From NCBI GenBank assembly GCA_039984715.1, contig JBDWUA010000022.1, positions 1 to 23,946 of the forward strand: a stretch of 23,946 bases of DNA. Reading direction: 5' to 3'. The notes below the pieces were generated by a model. The model saw nothing but the letters and a program-made list of their open reading frames with translations. It was not told the DNA's origin and made no database searches. Made by a program: the position numbers and the translations under genes. Positions 15,842-23,172 of this stretch are shown in pieces. Every line of letters starts with the position of its first letter. Within the stretch, counting starts at the first letter, position 1. Source of the DNA: JABSSA01 sp039984715 (GTDB lineage Bacteria > Pseudomonadota > Alphaproteobacteria > Rhodobacterales > Rhodobacteraceae).

Positions 15842-16635
15842 CAGATGACACGCATCGGCTGCTCCTCGACAATGGCGACGGCGCGGGTAAACCCGGCAGA
15901 GGCCGCTTTTATCTTAAACGGGAAGGCCGAGACAGTGAAACCCGTGTCCGGCAACAGGTCGAGGTTTGTCATCTTTTCGATCTGGCAATATCCCTGATCC
16001 ATACCCGCGCGGTGCCCCTCCCAGATGATCGAGGCGTCGCCGCTTTTAGCATAGGCCTGAGCAGTATGACCAAAGGGTGCATCCCAGCTCCAGGCGTCGG
16101 TTCCAACCATACGCACGCCTTTGGAGGTCAGATGGTTCGTTGCATCGCGGCCAAATCCGCACCCTCTCATCAGGTAGTCCGCTGCGCCATAGGCGCCCCC
16201 GGCTGAGGTGTTGACGAGCACAATATCCAAAGGCTGAAGATCATGTCCGATACGGGCGAGTTCCGCGTCGATTTCATCGGGCGTGACCAGATGACCGTCC
16301 GGCAAGGTGCGAAAGTCAAATTTCACGCCATTGCCAAAGCACCATTCCAACGGCACCTCGTCGATGGTGATCGCGCGCTCCCCTTTGTTCATCGTCGAAT
16401 GGTAGTGATAAGGCGCGTCGACATGGGTGCCGTTGTGAGTGGCTATGTTCAAACGTTCGATGGCCCACCCCTCGCCACCGGGCAGATCGTCCTTTTTCAG
16501 GCCGGGAAAGAACATCATAACCTGTTCAGCAGTTTGCTGGTGATCTAGGTATTCGATCTCGGGCAGCATCATCGGTGGGTCCGAAGCGACGCCGGTCTCG
16601 AGTGAGACTGATAGGTCAATATATCGTCGGGGCAT
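15841..16635 (-). CDS. Cyclase-family metal-dependent hydrolase
   Basis: 264 residues. The signature NIATHNGTHVDAPYHY (about residues 63-78) matches HxGTHxDxPxH, the metal-binding motif of the cyclase family, which includes kynurenine formamidase and isatin hydrolase. The opening YIDLSVSLETG and later DIVLVNTSAGG and GVRMVGTDAWSWD are also typical. Such enzymes hydrolyse amide or cyclic amide bonds using Zn or Mn. No signal peptide, so cytosolic. It follows the TRAP large permease gene by 36 bp, with AAGGA before its ATG. The likely job is to process the solute imported by the TRAP system. The exact substrate is unknown. Confidence 0.88.
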   Translation of the reverse strand: MPRRYIDLSVSLETGVASDPPMMLPEIEYLDHQQTAEQVMMFFPGLKKDDLPGGEGWAIERLNIATHNGTHVDAPYHYHSTMNKGERAITIDEVPLEWCFGNGVKFDFRTLPDGHLVTPDEIDAELARIGHDLQPLDIVLVNTSAGGAYGAADYLMRGCGFGRDATNHLTSKGVRMVGTDAWSWDAPFGHTAQAYAKSGDASIIWEGHRAGMDQGYCQIEKMTNLDLLPDTGFTVSAFPFKIKAASAGFTRAVAIVEEQPMRVI

Positions 16636-16671
16636 GGGGCAAATTCCTTTTACGTCAGGCGCATGGGGGCA

Positions 16672-17976
16672 TCACAAAAGCCCCGTCGCAAGGGATGGAA
16701 AAATCAACACAAGTGCCAGCACCAGCAGCATGATTAGCGCAAAGGGCGCGGCACCCCGAAAGATGTCACTCAGGCGAATGCTGGGATCATCCAGCGTTGC
16801 TTTGATGACATAGACAGACAGACCGAAGGGCGGGGTCAAAAGGCCGATTTCAACGGCCAGAACCGTGATAATCCCGAACCAGACCAGATCAACGTTTAGC
16901 GGTATGATCACGGGCAACATCAACGGCACAAGGATCAGCATGATTGACGAACTATCCAGGATCATGCCCATCGCAATGACGATTGCGCAGTAAATCAGCA
17001 AAATGCCCCACAGCCCCAGTTCGGCTTCCGTGGCGAATGACCCCAAACCTGCGGGAAGGCCCGATAGGGCCAGCATCCGTGAATACATCTGCGCGGCAAT
17101 GATCAGAAAGCAGACCGTCGCCGTAACCAGCCCCGTTTCCAACAATACGGCCCAAAGCGACTTCAAAGACAGCCGCCCCATGGCAAAGCCAAGGACCAAG
17201 GCACCAATCGCCCCCATTGCCCCTGCCTCAACCGGGGTGAAGATCCCAGCATAGATCCCGCCCAGAACTAAAATGATCAACCCGGTAATCGGTGCCGCCT
17301 TGGCCAAAAGGCTTGCAAAGGTTTCACCCGGTTGATCCTGACCCTGAGGTTGCCCCACAAAGCCGGGGAACAGGGTCGCCATCACGACGATGCCAAGCGA
17401 AAAAAACACGGCCAGAAGCAGGCCGGGAACAATCCCGGCAATAAAAAGATCACCGATGGATTGCTCGGCCAGAATACCAAACAGGATCAGCAAGAGGGAC
17501 GGTGGGATCAGCATGCCCAGCACCGAAGAACCCGCGACAAGACCGGTGGCAAATCGTGGGGTATATCCGTGACGGATCATCTGCGGGACTGCGATTTTAG
17601 TAAAGACCGCCGCAGAAGCGATCGAGATGCCCGTGATCGCCGCAAAAATCGCATTCGCCCCCACCGTACCGATGGCGAGCCCCCCACGCATCCGGCGAAA
17701 CGCCGCGTTGGCAACATCAAAGGCATCGCGACCAAATCCCGCCTCGGACACGACAAAGCCCATCAGCACAAAAAGCGGCACAACCCCAAAGAAGTAGCTG
17801 GAAATCGCATCATTTGCGGCCAGAGCCAGCAGTTTGGATGCCAGCAAAGGCGAGCCCTTGATCGCCCAGACTCCCACAAAGGAACACGCCATAAGCGCAA
17901 TGGGCACGAACATTCCGGCCATCACGGCAAGACACATTGCACCCAGCAAGATGAGGCCGATGTCAAAAGGTGTCAT
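16672..17976 (-). CDS. TRAP transporter large permease (DctM type)
   Basis: 434 residues from ATG 17976, which overlaps the DctQ stop by 4 bp (ATGA). A longer reading to 18111 runs inside dctQ and is rejected. It has about 12 hydrophobic segments. Hallmarks include ANDAISSYFFGVVPLFVLMG, AGFGRDAFDVANAAFRRMRG, a GISIASAAVF stretch, GSSVLGMLIPPSLLLILFG, FTPVEAGAMGAIGAL and the late ILDSSSIMLILVPLMLPV and EIGLLTPPFGLSVYV. These match DctM/SiaM large subunits that move solute with sodium. The downstream cyclase gene belongs to the same block. Confidence 0.95.
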   Translation of the reverse strand: MTPFDIGLILLGAMCLAVMAGMFVPIALMACSFVGVWAIKGSPLLASKLLALAANDAISSYFFGVVPLFVLMGFVVSEAGFGRDAFDVANAAFRRMRGGLAIGTVGANAIFAAITGISIASAAVFTKIAVPQMIRHGYTPRFATGLVAGSSVLGMLIPPSLLLILFGILAEQSIGDLFIAGIVPGLLLAVFFSLGIVVMATLFPGFVGQPQGQDQPGETFASLLAKAAPITGLIILVLGGIYAGIFTPVEAGAMGAIGALVLGFAMGRLSLKSLWAVLLETGLVTATVCFLIIAAQMYSRMLALSGLPAGLGSFATEAELGLWGILLIYCAIVIAMGMILDSSSIMLILVPLMLPVIIPLNVDLVWFGIITVLAVEIGLLTPPFGLSVYVIKATLDDPSIRLSDIFRGAAPFALIMLLVLALVLIFPSLATGLL

Positions 17977-18494
17977 TGCGCAAAACGCCTCCAGATCTGG
18001 GCCGCGAACTGCAGGATCAGAACCGAGCCTCCGACAATCAGGATCAGCTTGACCGGCCAGACTGGCGCTGTGAAATCGCCGACCGCGCCGATGAATTCGT
18101 CCCGCTCCCATGCGCGGGTAAATATCGCCCAGGTGGATCGCACGATCACCCAGATCAACGCCATGGCGATCAGATCAAACAGAGTGGCAAGCGTCTTGCC
18201 TAAGGCGGGCGTCGCGCGGTTCAGCCAATTCAGAAACGCCTCTGATTGGGTCATCCGGCCTTGCCGCAACGCTGCGGGGATTTGCAGGAAAACAATGGCC
18301 ACAATGGACAGCGTTACCATTTCCGGCACGCCACTGATCGGCGATGCCAGCAGATTGCGGCCTGCAACGTCTAAGCCGACGAGCCCCATCAACAAAAGGA
18401 TCAGGACTGATCCCGCGACATTCAACACTTGCGTCACGTGATCCAGAATGCGCAGCGGAAGAGCCTCCGACTGCGACGTTTCCATTTGTGACAT
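17973..18494 (-). CDS. TRAP transporter small permease (DctQ type)
   Basis: 173 residues with four membrane segments, the DctQ layout. Segment 1 contains SVLILLLMGLVGLDVAGRNL and the typical GVPEMVTLSIVAIVFLQIP follows, with ALRQGRMTQSEAFLN in the loop; the last segment is LILIVGGSVLILQFAA. Small subunits scaffold the large permease in the inner membrane. It starts 3 bp after the dctP stop and overlaps the dctM start by 4 bp, so the three proteins are translated together. Confidence 0.93.
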   Translation of the reverse strand: MSQMETSQSEALPLRILDHVTQVLNVAGSVLILLLMGLVGLDVAGRNLLASPISGVPEMVTLSIVAIVFLQIPAALRQGRMTQSEAFLNWLNRATPALGKTLATLFDLIAMALIWVIVRSTWAIFTRAWERDEFIGAVGDFTAPVWPVKLILIVGGSVLILQFAAQIWRRFAQ

Positions 18495-18497
18495 AGG

Positions 18498-19553
18498 TTA
18501 TTCGGTGTCCCAGTTGCGCAAGGGGGTCGCCCCCCCTGCGCGCATGGCGTTCATGTAAGCGGACAGTACCTCAGAGGCAGGCTTGCCTTTGGCGTCCAAC
18601 CCAGTCGCCCATTCCCGTGCTGCATTGTCCAGTCCCGCAGCCCACGCCTCGCGCATACCTTCGGGAGCATCCTGAACCGTCGCGCCAGCCTCACCCATTT
18701 TGACAAGAAACGCGGCGGCGGCTGCCTCTAACTGGTCTTCATACCAGTCCTGTGTTGCATCTGCTGCGGTGTCCATGGCGGCTTTGACATCATCAGGCAA
18801 GGACGCGTACCAGTCTGCATTTGCGCAAAGCGATCCGGCAAATTGTGCGCCCAATCCGACTTTTGTGATGTAGGATGCCACTTCAAAAAGCTCACCCGGC
18901 AAAGCGGCAGAGGCAAAGACGATCACGCCGTCATACACACCGGTTTTCAGCTCGTTGTAGTAGGTGGTTAGATTGCCAGCGACACCCACGGCCCCTGTCC
19001 CCGAAAGCCAATTTCTTGCCGCACCCGGTGCTGCGATTTTCCGCCCTTCTAGATCAGTCAGCGAATTCACTGGAAAGTTGGTCATAATCAGGTAGTCATC
19101 GATCACAATCGGGGCACCGATATAGACCACCCCGTTTTCAGCATAAGCCTCTGTCATCGCAGGGAGGTTTTCGTGCATATCGTCAATGACCTCGGACACC
19201 TGGCGCAAATCTGATGACGTAAAGGGCGTGTAATAAGTTACGTTTTGAACGGCCAGTTTTGCCGGATCAAACAACGCCTGACAGGTGCCGATCTCGGCCA
19301 GACCCGCCTCGACGGCCTCTAGTTCCTCGCCGACTTTGGCCAGCGCGCCACCATATTGTTTGGAAAAGGTGATGCTGTGCCCTGCGGCCTCAAGCTCTGC
19401 AGTAAGGGTTGGGATGTACACGTCCGAGATCATCTTGATCCAGCGAAAGACAGGCGGATGTCCGGCCGCAATGGTCACGTTGTAGCTTTCTGCCAAAGTC
19501 GCAACAGGCGTTGCAGCAAGCGCCACAGCTATTGCCCAAGTTTTCAGTTTCAT
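18498..19553 (-). CDS. TRAP transporter substrate-binding protein (DctP type)
   Basis: 351 residues with a signal peptide (MKLKTWAIAVALAATPVATLA, cleavage before ESYNV). The mature protein shows DctP features: VTIAAGHPPVFRWIKMISD, KQYGGALAKVGEELEAVEAG, LAEIGTCQALFDP, DLEGRKIAAPGAARNWLSGT and LKTGVYDGVIVF. In many DctP proteins an Arg two residues after the G.KI motif binds the ligand carboxylate. Here that place reads GRKIAAPGAARNW, so the usual Arg is not obvious, although one follows five residues later. A ribosome site GGGAAGAAG precedes the ATG. It leads the TRAP/cyclase block. Confidence 0.92.
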   Translation of the reverse strand: MKLKTWAIAVALAATPVATLAESYNVTIAAGHPPVFRWIKMISDVYIPTLTAELEAAGHSITFSKQYGGALAKVGEELEAVEAGLAEIGTCQALFDPAKLAVQNVTYYTPFTSSDLRQVSEVIDDMHENLPAMTEAYAENGVVYIGAPIVIDDYLIMTNFPVNSLTDLEGRKIAAPGAARNWLSGTGAVGVAGNLTTYYNELKTGVYDGVIVFASAALPGELFEVASYITKVGLGAQFAGSLCANADWYASLPDDVKAAMDTAADATQDWYEDQLEAAAAAFLVKMGEAGATVQDAPEGMREAWAAGLDNAAREWATGLDAKGKPASEVLSAYMNAMRAGGATPLRNWDTE

Positions 19554-19579
19554 GTGTATCTTCTTCCCAAAATAGACAT

Positions 19580-19780
19580 TTAGCTCCGCATTTGCTGCGC
19601 AATCAGGGCGCGTATGTCGCCCTCGACATCGGTGATTAGCCTAGTCGCGACGTTCCGTTCGGCATAGTAATGCGGGTCTGTATCCGCAAGGCGAGCAGGC
19701 CGATTTGACTGCGACAGACGCGCGCTCAGCAGCGTCCAATATGCGGTCGTGTGCGTATGGTGTCGTGCCATAGCTCCCAT
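19580..19780 (-). CDS. Possible small protein upstream of the TRAP genes
   Basis: An open frame of 66 codons (or 63 from the ATG at 19771) ending 26 bp before dctP. I do not recognise it. The second half (YYAERNVATRLITDVEGDIR then ALIAQQMRS) looks like a genuine amphipathic helix and codon choice is GC-rich at third positions like its neighbours. However, neither start has a well-spaced ribosome site: GGGAG is only 2 bases before the second ATG. It could be a real leader gene of the TRAP operon or a chance frame in the promoter region. Confidence 0.4.
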   Translation of the reverse strand: MGAMARHHTHTTAYWTLLSARLSQSNRPARLADTDPHYYAERNVATRLITDVEGDIRALIAQQMRS

Positions 19781-20233
19781 CGTTTGATCATGGTACTGAC
19801 TGAACGATCTGACAATACCATGAACTGATTGCTTTCCATGAATTTGACAGCGGCGCTAATAATGCAGCTCATCCGATAAGGTTGGTACTTCAACGTAGTC
19901 GCTGCCGGGCAATCATTGACGAAAGAAACATGGGTCTAACTCCAAATTTTTAAACGGCAGGTTCCTTATGGACGGTTGAAATGCCAGTATTTCCTTGCTG
20001 CATCTACGAGAGTTTGCTTCGCCCAGCTAAGTGCGGAGAAAGCCCCGAATCCTACCCCTGCCGATAAAATCCTCGCTGCGCTCCGAACGAATGGCAGAAA
20101 TCTCTGTCGCGGTGCAGCGTCATAATCGACGCAGAAGCGGAAATTCTTATGCTGCGAGCGCGCGCAGCACGAAAAGACAATGACCGGCCTTGGGCTCCTT
20201 GCGGACCTCAGCTGCATCTGTAACAGAGGTCCG
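19781..20233. other. Gene-free stretch between the TRAP operon and the tni remnant
   Basis: About 450 bp with no convincing gene. A 117-codon minus-strand frame at 19966-20319 is Arg-, Phe- and Ser-rich, overlaps the TniB-like fragment, and has no ribosome site or recognisable motif. The promoter of the TRAP block is probably in the right part of the 19781-19965 stretch. The section from about 19966 onward looks like degenerate DNA of the mobile remnant. Confidence 0.6.
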
Positions 20234-20234
20234 C
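20201..20234. repeat. Inverted repeat at the end of the TniB-like fragment
   Basis: GCGGACCTC (20201-20209) and GAGGTCCGC (20226-20234) are perfect 9-bp reverse complements with a 16-base loop. The right arm touches the stop codon of the TniB-like frame. No T-run follows on the minus strand. It may be a hairpin that ends the transcript or the trace of a mobile-element edge. Confidence 0.6.
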
Positions 20235-20452
20235 TATTCACCAATCGAGGCCTGAAATGGCTTATCTTTGCGAAAGATCGTCTCAAAATTTTCATGTGTG
20301 AACGGTGTCGCCAAAGCATTCATGCCAGTCTTTGAAGTCCAAGATTCAACGAAATGATCAGTCGTCAGGGTGTCCGCACGGGCGCGAACAGCCCGCTCGA
20401 TAGCCTTGCCCACAATATCACAAACAATGCCCCAGCGATAGACCTTCCGCAA
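20234..20452 (-). pseudogene. TniB/TnsC-like C-terminal fragment (frame-shifted from the AAA gene)
   Basis: This frame reads RKVYRWGIVCDIVGKAIERA, then TLTTDHFVESWTSKTG and LATPFTHENFETIF. The layout (a helix with an R.G pattern, then L..DHF...W....G....PF) resembles the C-terminus of TniB/TnsC-type AAA proteins used in Tn5053/Tn7-like transposition. It opens with TTG (no better start) after stop codons in the same frame, and overlaps the end of the AAA gene in another frame by about 35 bp. The parsimonious view is that a one-base change, or a fusion after deletion, split a longer AAA gene. The family assignment is tentative. Confidence 0.45.
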
Positions 20453-21500
20453 ATCGCCTCACTACAGCGATAGCCTCTCGCGCGGCCTCAACAATATCGT
20501 CGGATTTGTGTGGCTGATCATCAAATTTCCCGCCATGCGACAAGTCATTGATGAGCACACTCTTTAGTTCAATCTCACACTCATCGATCAGAAACTCAAA
20601 AAAAGTACCGAAATCAACAATATCTGGTCTGCAGAACTTCCACATACCCTTGCGGCTGTTCGCTGTCAGCACCCAATTTGCCCAGGACATGTCGAAGCGG
20701 ATCTGGTAAAATGGGCACTCCCAACCTTCCGCCGTCATTCGTTCTAACAAAGGCAACAGAGCATCCGTTAACGTATGACGCGTTCCGTTATCGGCACTGA
20801 CGTCTCCAGTCTTTTCGATCTCATCAACGATCACGAGCGGACCGGCATGGCGCTCGCGAAGTACGGTTTGCATGAGTTTGCCGGGTGTTGCGCTACTCCA
20901 TCCTCGCTGTGTTCCTACCAATGAAAATGTTCCCGGTTCGCCCGTTGCCTCGATTTTGGTTGTGGGCACCGCAAGGTGATGCGCCAGACGGCGCGCCCAA
21001 AAGCTCTTCCCAATGCCCGGCGACCCGACCAACACCAGCGGGTTAAACCGCACCCCAGGCAATCCCTCACGCGCAGATCGCCTGAGGCCATGCCAGACCT
21101 CTTCCGTTGCGGGGCCCATCCAAGGCATCTCAGCATGCAACGCGGCTGCGATCTCGTCCGCTTTGTGTTCGGTGTGGATATGGGTCACGGAGACGCCATC
21201 TCGCAATGCGTTCAATTGGGTCTTGGCGGGATCCGGCAAATGGCCCATGCCGGATAGGCTCTGCAATCGCTCTAAAAACCGGATTGCACGGCGCTTTATC
21301 ATATCGCGATCATCATCGTTGATCAGCTGGTACCATACGGTTAGATCATCGCCGCGATCCTCACTCCCCGCAGCGACTAGTTTCCGGTTCCTCATCTCAC
21401 GTAATGTTTCTTTGAGGCGATCTTCAACCTCTCCGAGGCGAGGCAGCTTATCTATGAATTTGAAAGAACAGAATGAGATGGGGGTTTTCGGGAGTGTCAT
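20418..21500 (-). CDS. Lon-like AAA ATPase, probably C-terminally disrupted
   Basis: 360 residues. Walker A is GSPGIGKS (159-166), Walker B is LVIVDEIEK (about 222-230) and the sensor-1 Asn is in LTANSRKG (N281). The stretch TFSLVGTQRGWSSATPGKLM is a Lon-type pore-region/linker pattern, and TDALLPLLERM and CPFYQIRFDMSWANWVLTAN are very typical of this group of AAA proteins. The normal lid domain after about residue 285 is not apparent: WKFCRPDIVDFGTFFEFLID is unlike it, and the frame ends in RRFAEGLSLGHCL while a TniB-like tail lies in the next frame. AAGGA is 7 bases before the ATG. Its partners could be transposition proteins, since a tniQ-like pseudogene and shared repeats occur nearby, but a host role is also possible. 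Confidence 0.7.
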   Translation of the reverse strand: MTLPKTPISFCSFKFIDKLPRLGEVEDRLKETLREMRNRKLVAAGSEDRGDDLTVWYQLINDDDRDMIKRRAIRFLERLQSLSGMGHLPDPAKTQLNALRDGVSVTHIHTEHKADEIAAALHAEMPWMGPATEEVWHGLRRSAREGLPGVRFNPLVLVGSPGIGKSFWARRLAHHLAVPTTKIEATGEPGTFSLVGTQRGWSSATPGKLMQTVLRERHAGPLVIVDEIEKTGDVSADNGTRHTLTDALLPLLERMTAEGWECPFYQIRFDMSWANWVLTANSRKGMWKFCRPDIVDFGTFFEFLIDECEIELKSVLINDLSHGGKFDDQPHKSDDIVEAAREAIAVVRRFAEGLSLGHCL

Positions 21501-21580
21501 GGAGGCGTCCTTTCAAAGCACGAATCCATGCGGATTGTGCCAAAGGCCTGAACCATTCTGGTTAGGCGGTTGAGTATGAA

Positions 21581-21594
21581 AGGTTCCGGAACCT
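21581..21594. promoter_or_regulatory. 14-bp perfect palindrome upstream of the AAA gene
   Basis: AGGTTCCGGAACCT is an exact palindrome 81 bp upstream of the AAA start. A smaller AACCA-TTC-TGGTT inverted repeat (21551-21563) lies between. Both could be operator sites for the AAA gene. No regulator is known. Confidence 0.45.
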
Positions 21595-21661
21595 ATGGAA
21601 CAATTGATGAACACATGGATTGAAATGAGTCAAATCAGCCATAAAGGCACCTAGGATTATC

Positions 21662-21771
21662 TCGGGGCTGCCTTTTTTAAACGGCAAGTAACTGATAACA
21701 TGTGGTAAAATAGAAAGTTGAGCCATATAATACTAGTTTTGCGTACGCTCTATGTTTCTTTTGCGTACGCT
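21662..21771 (+). repeat. Dispersed repeat, copy 2, with two direct TTTTGCGTACGCT motifs
   Basis: It shares TCGGGGCTGCCTTTT (21662-21676) and an ungapped 56-bp block (21692-21747, 45 identical) with copy 1 at 8286-8382. The conserved end TTTTGCGTACGCT occurs twice here, at 21737-21749 and 21759-21771, a 22-bp period. Directly repeated short sites near the end of an element are how TnsB/TniA transposases recognise their ends. The block stops 28 bp before a tRNA 3' end. The transposon-end interpretation is inferred. Confidence 0.65.
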
Positions 21772-21799
21772 TCTGGTTTTTCTGGCTATTTGATAAATA

Positions 21800-21846
21800 T
21801 GGCGATCCCTGAAGGACTCGAACCCTCAACCTGCTGATTAGAAGTC
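21800..21846 (-). other. 3' part of tRNA-Arg(UCU); probable integration (att) site
   Basis: Read on the minus strand: CCA at 21802-21800, discriminator G, acceptor strand AGGGATC, T-stem CCTTC/GAGGG with T-loop TTCGAGT, a 5-base variable loop AGGTT, anticodon 3' strand TCAGC and loop CTTCTAA, giving anticodon TCT (Arg). To the right the match ends after about tRNA position 30: only two anticodon-stem pairs form and no D-arm or acceptor 5' strand follows. Such a 3' fragment beside an integrase is a standard island att site. The intact tRNA would lie beyond the window on the right, where the island ends. Confidence 0.75.
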
Positions 21847-22020
21847 TTATGATGTCGGTTTCTCAATATTGCGTTTTCTTTCTATCACTCTATCTTAGTT
21901 ATTGATCTTGCTTACTTAAAGGTAAGAGCATGGTCCATGCGTGTCGACGAGGCTCTTTCCATTTCGTCACAATTTGCTTACCATGTGCTTACCAATGCCT
22001 ACAAGTAGAGAGCTAGGCGA

Positions 22021-23172
22021 ATGCCGAAATTACATCTAACGAAGTCTGTCGTCGAAAAACTGCAACCGGCGAACAACGTTGATATCGTGTTCTGGGACAT
22101 TGCGATGAAGAGCTTTGGGATCCGTATCAAGCCTAATGGCAGCAAAAGCTACATCATCCAATATCGCAATCGCAACACCGGTCGATCTCGCCGCATGACT
22201 ATTGGTCAACATGGACCTCTATTCACATTGAACCAAGCTCGGGAAATTGCACGAGGGCTTTTGTCAGATGCCGCACGTGGCGCTGATCCGGTCGCCGAGA
22301 AAAAAGCCATGCGGGCCGCGCCAACGATGTCAGAATTGGCGGACCGATACCTATTAGAGCATGCAATCCCCAAGAAGCGGGCCAATAGTATCCGAAACGA
22401 CCGTTCGATGCTTGATCGGCACATCCTTCCCAAAATTGGTAAAATGAAGGTAAGCGAGACGCGATCTTCGGATATCGCGAAACTTCACAACAACCTCGTA
22501 GATCGCACGTACCAGGCCAACAGGGTTTTGGCTTTGCTATCAAAGATGTTCAGTCTTGCCATCAGGTGGGAGCTTCGACCCGATAACCCGGCTAATGGAA
22601 TTGAAAAGTTTCAAGAAGAAAAGCGAACCCGTTGGTTAAATGATGATGAGTTAAACCGCCTTGTTTCTGCGCTCAATCAGCATCCAAATCAGGTTGCTGC
22701 AGATGCAATACGCCTGCAGCTTTTAACCGGATCTCGTATCGGAGAAGTATTGGAAGCAACTTGGGGCGAATTTGATTTGGATCGTGGTGTCTGGACCAAG
22801 CCGTCCCACCACACCAAACAAAAGCGGACGGAGCATCTACCTCTTTCGGATGCGGCGATGGAACTGCTAAGTAAAATGCGAGAAAGAGGCGGTAACCTAC
22901 TTATTCCCAGCAGTCGAAGAGATGGTCCGATGACGGACTTAAAGTACTTTTGGCGCACAATCACAAAAGAAGCGGACTTGCGAGACTACCGCATTCATGA
23001 CAATCGGCACAGTTATGCGTCCCATTTGGTTTCAAGTGGTTTAAGCTTGGTCATCGTAGGTCGTTTGCTAGGTCACACAAACCCTTCGACAACTCTTCGT
23101 TACGCACACCTTGCGGATGATCCTTTGCGGAAAGCTGCGGAAGTAATGGGGCAGAAGATGTCCAAGAAATAG
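22021..23172 (+). CDS. Tyrosine integrase of the P4/DUF4102 type (genomic island integrase)
   Basis: 383 residues. The N-terminal arm-binding domain reads HLTKSVVEKLQPANNVDIVF, DIAMKSFGIRIKPNGSKSYI and RRMTIGQHGPLFTLNQAREI, which is typical of P4-like integrases. The catalytic domain has R239 (TGSRIGE), H326 and R329 (HDNRHSYAS), H352 (GHTNP) and the nucleophile Y361 (LRYAHL), all present. No truncation. It starts 174 bp from the tRNA-Arg fragment, as expected for an island that inserted at that tRNA, and points into the island. The ribosome site is weak (CTAGGCGA before ATG). It would catalyse integration and excision at the att site. Confidence 0.95.
   Translation: MPKLHLTKSVVEKLQPANNVDIVFWDIAMKSFGIRIKPNGSKSYIIQYRNRNTGRSRRMTIGQHGPLFTLNQAREIARGLLSDAARGADPVAEKKAMRAAPTMSELADRYLLEHAIPKKRANSIRNDRSMLDRHILPKIGKMKVSETRSSDIAKLHNNLVDRTYQANRVLALLSKMFSLAIRWELRPDNPANGIEKFQEEKRTRWLNDDELNRLVSALNQHPNQVAADAIRLQLLTGSRIGEVLEATWGEFDLDRGVWTKPSHHTKQKRTEHLPLSDAAMELLSKMRERGGNLLIPSSRRDGPMTDLKYFWRTITKEADLRDYRIHDNRHSYASHLVSSGLSLVIVGRLLGHTNPSTTLRYAHLADDPLRKAAEVMGQKMSKK

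Noticed and set aside
17332..18441. A 369-codon plus-strand frame
   Set aside because: It is antisense to dctM and dctQ, is very rich in Arg, His, Lys and Thr, has no recognisable motif or ribosome site, and the minus-strand genes show clear family features.
19966..20319. A 117-codon minus-strand frame
   Set aside because: No ribosome site, odd Arg/Phe-rich composition, and it overlaps the TniB-like frame, which looks more protein-like.
20418..20452. Programmed frameshift joining the AAA gene to the TniB-like frame
   Set aside because: No slippery heptamer followed by a structured element was seen at the overlap; decay or a deletion fusion is simpler.
19947..21686. TTTTTAAACGGCA occurring at 19947-19959 and 21674-21686, flanking the AAA remnant in direct orientation
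   Set aside because: A few 13-base matches are expected by chance in a 24-kb window and the flanks do not extend clearly, so it is not called as an element boundary.
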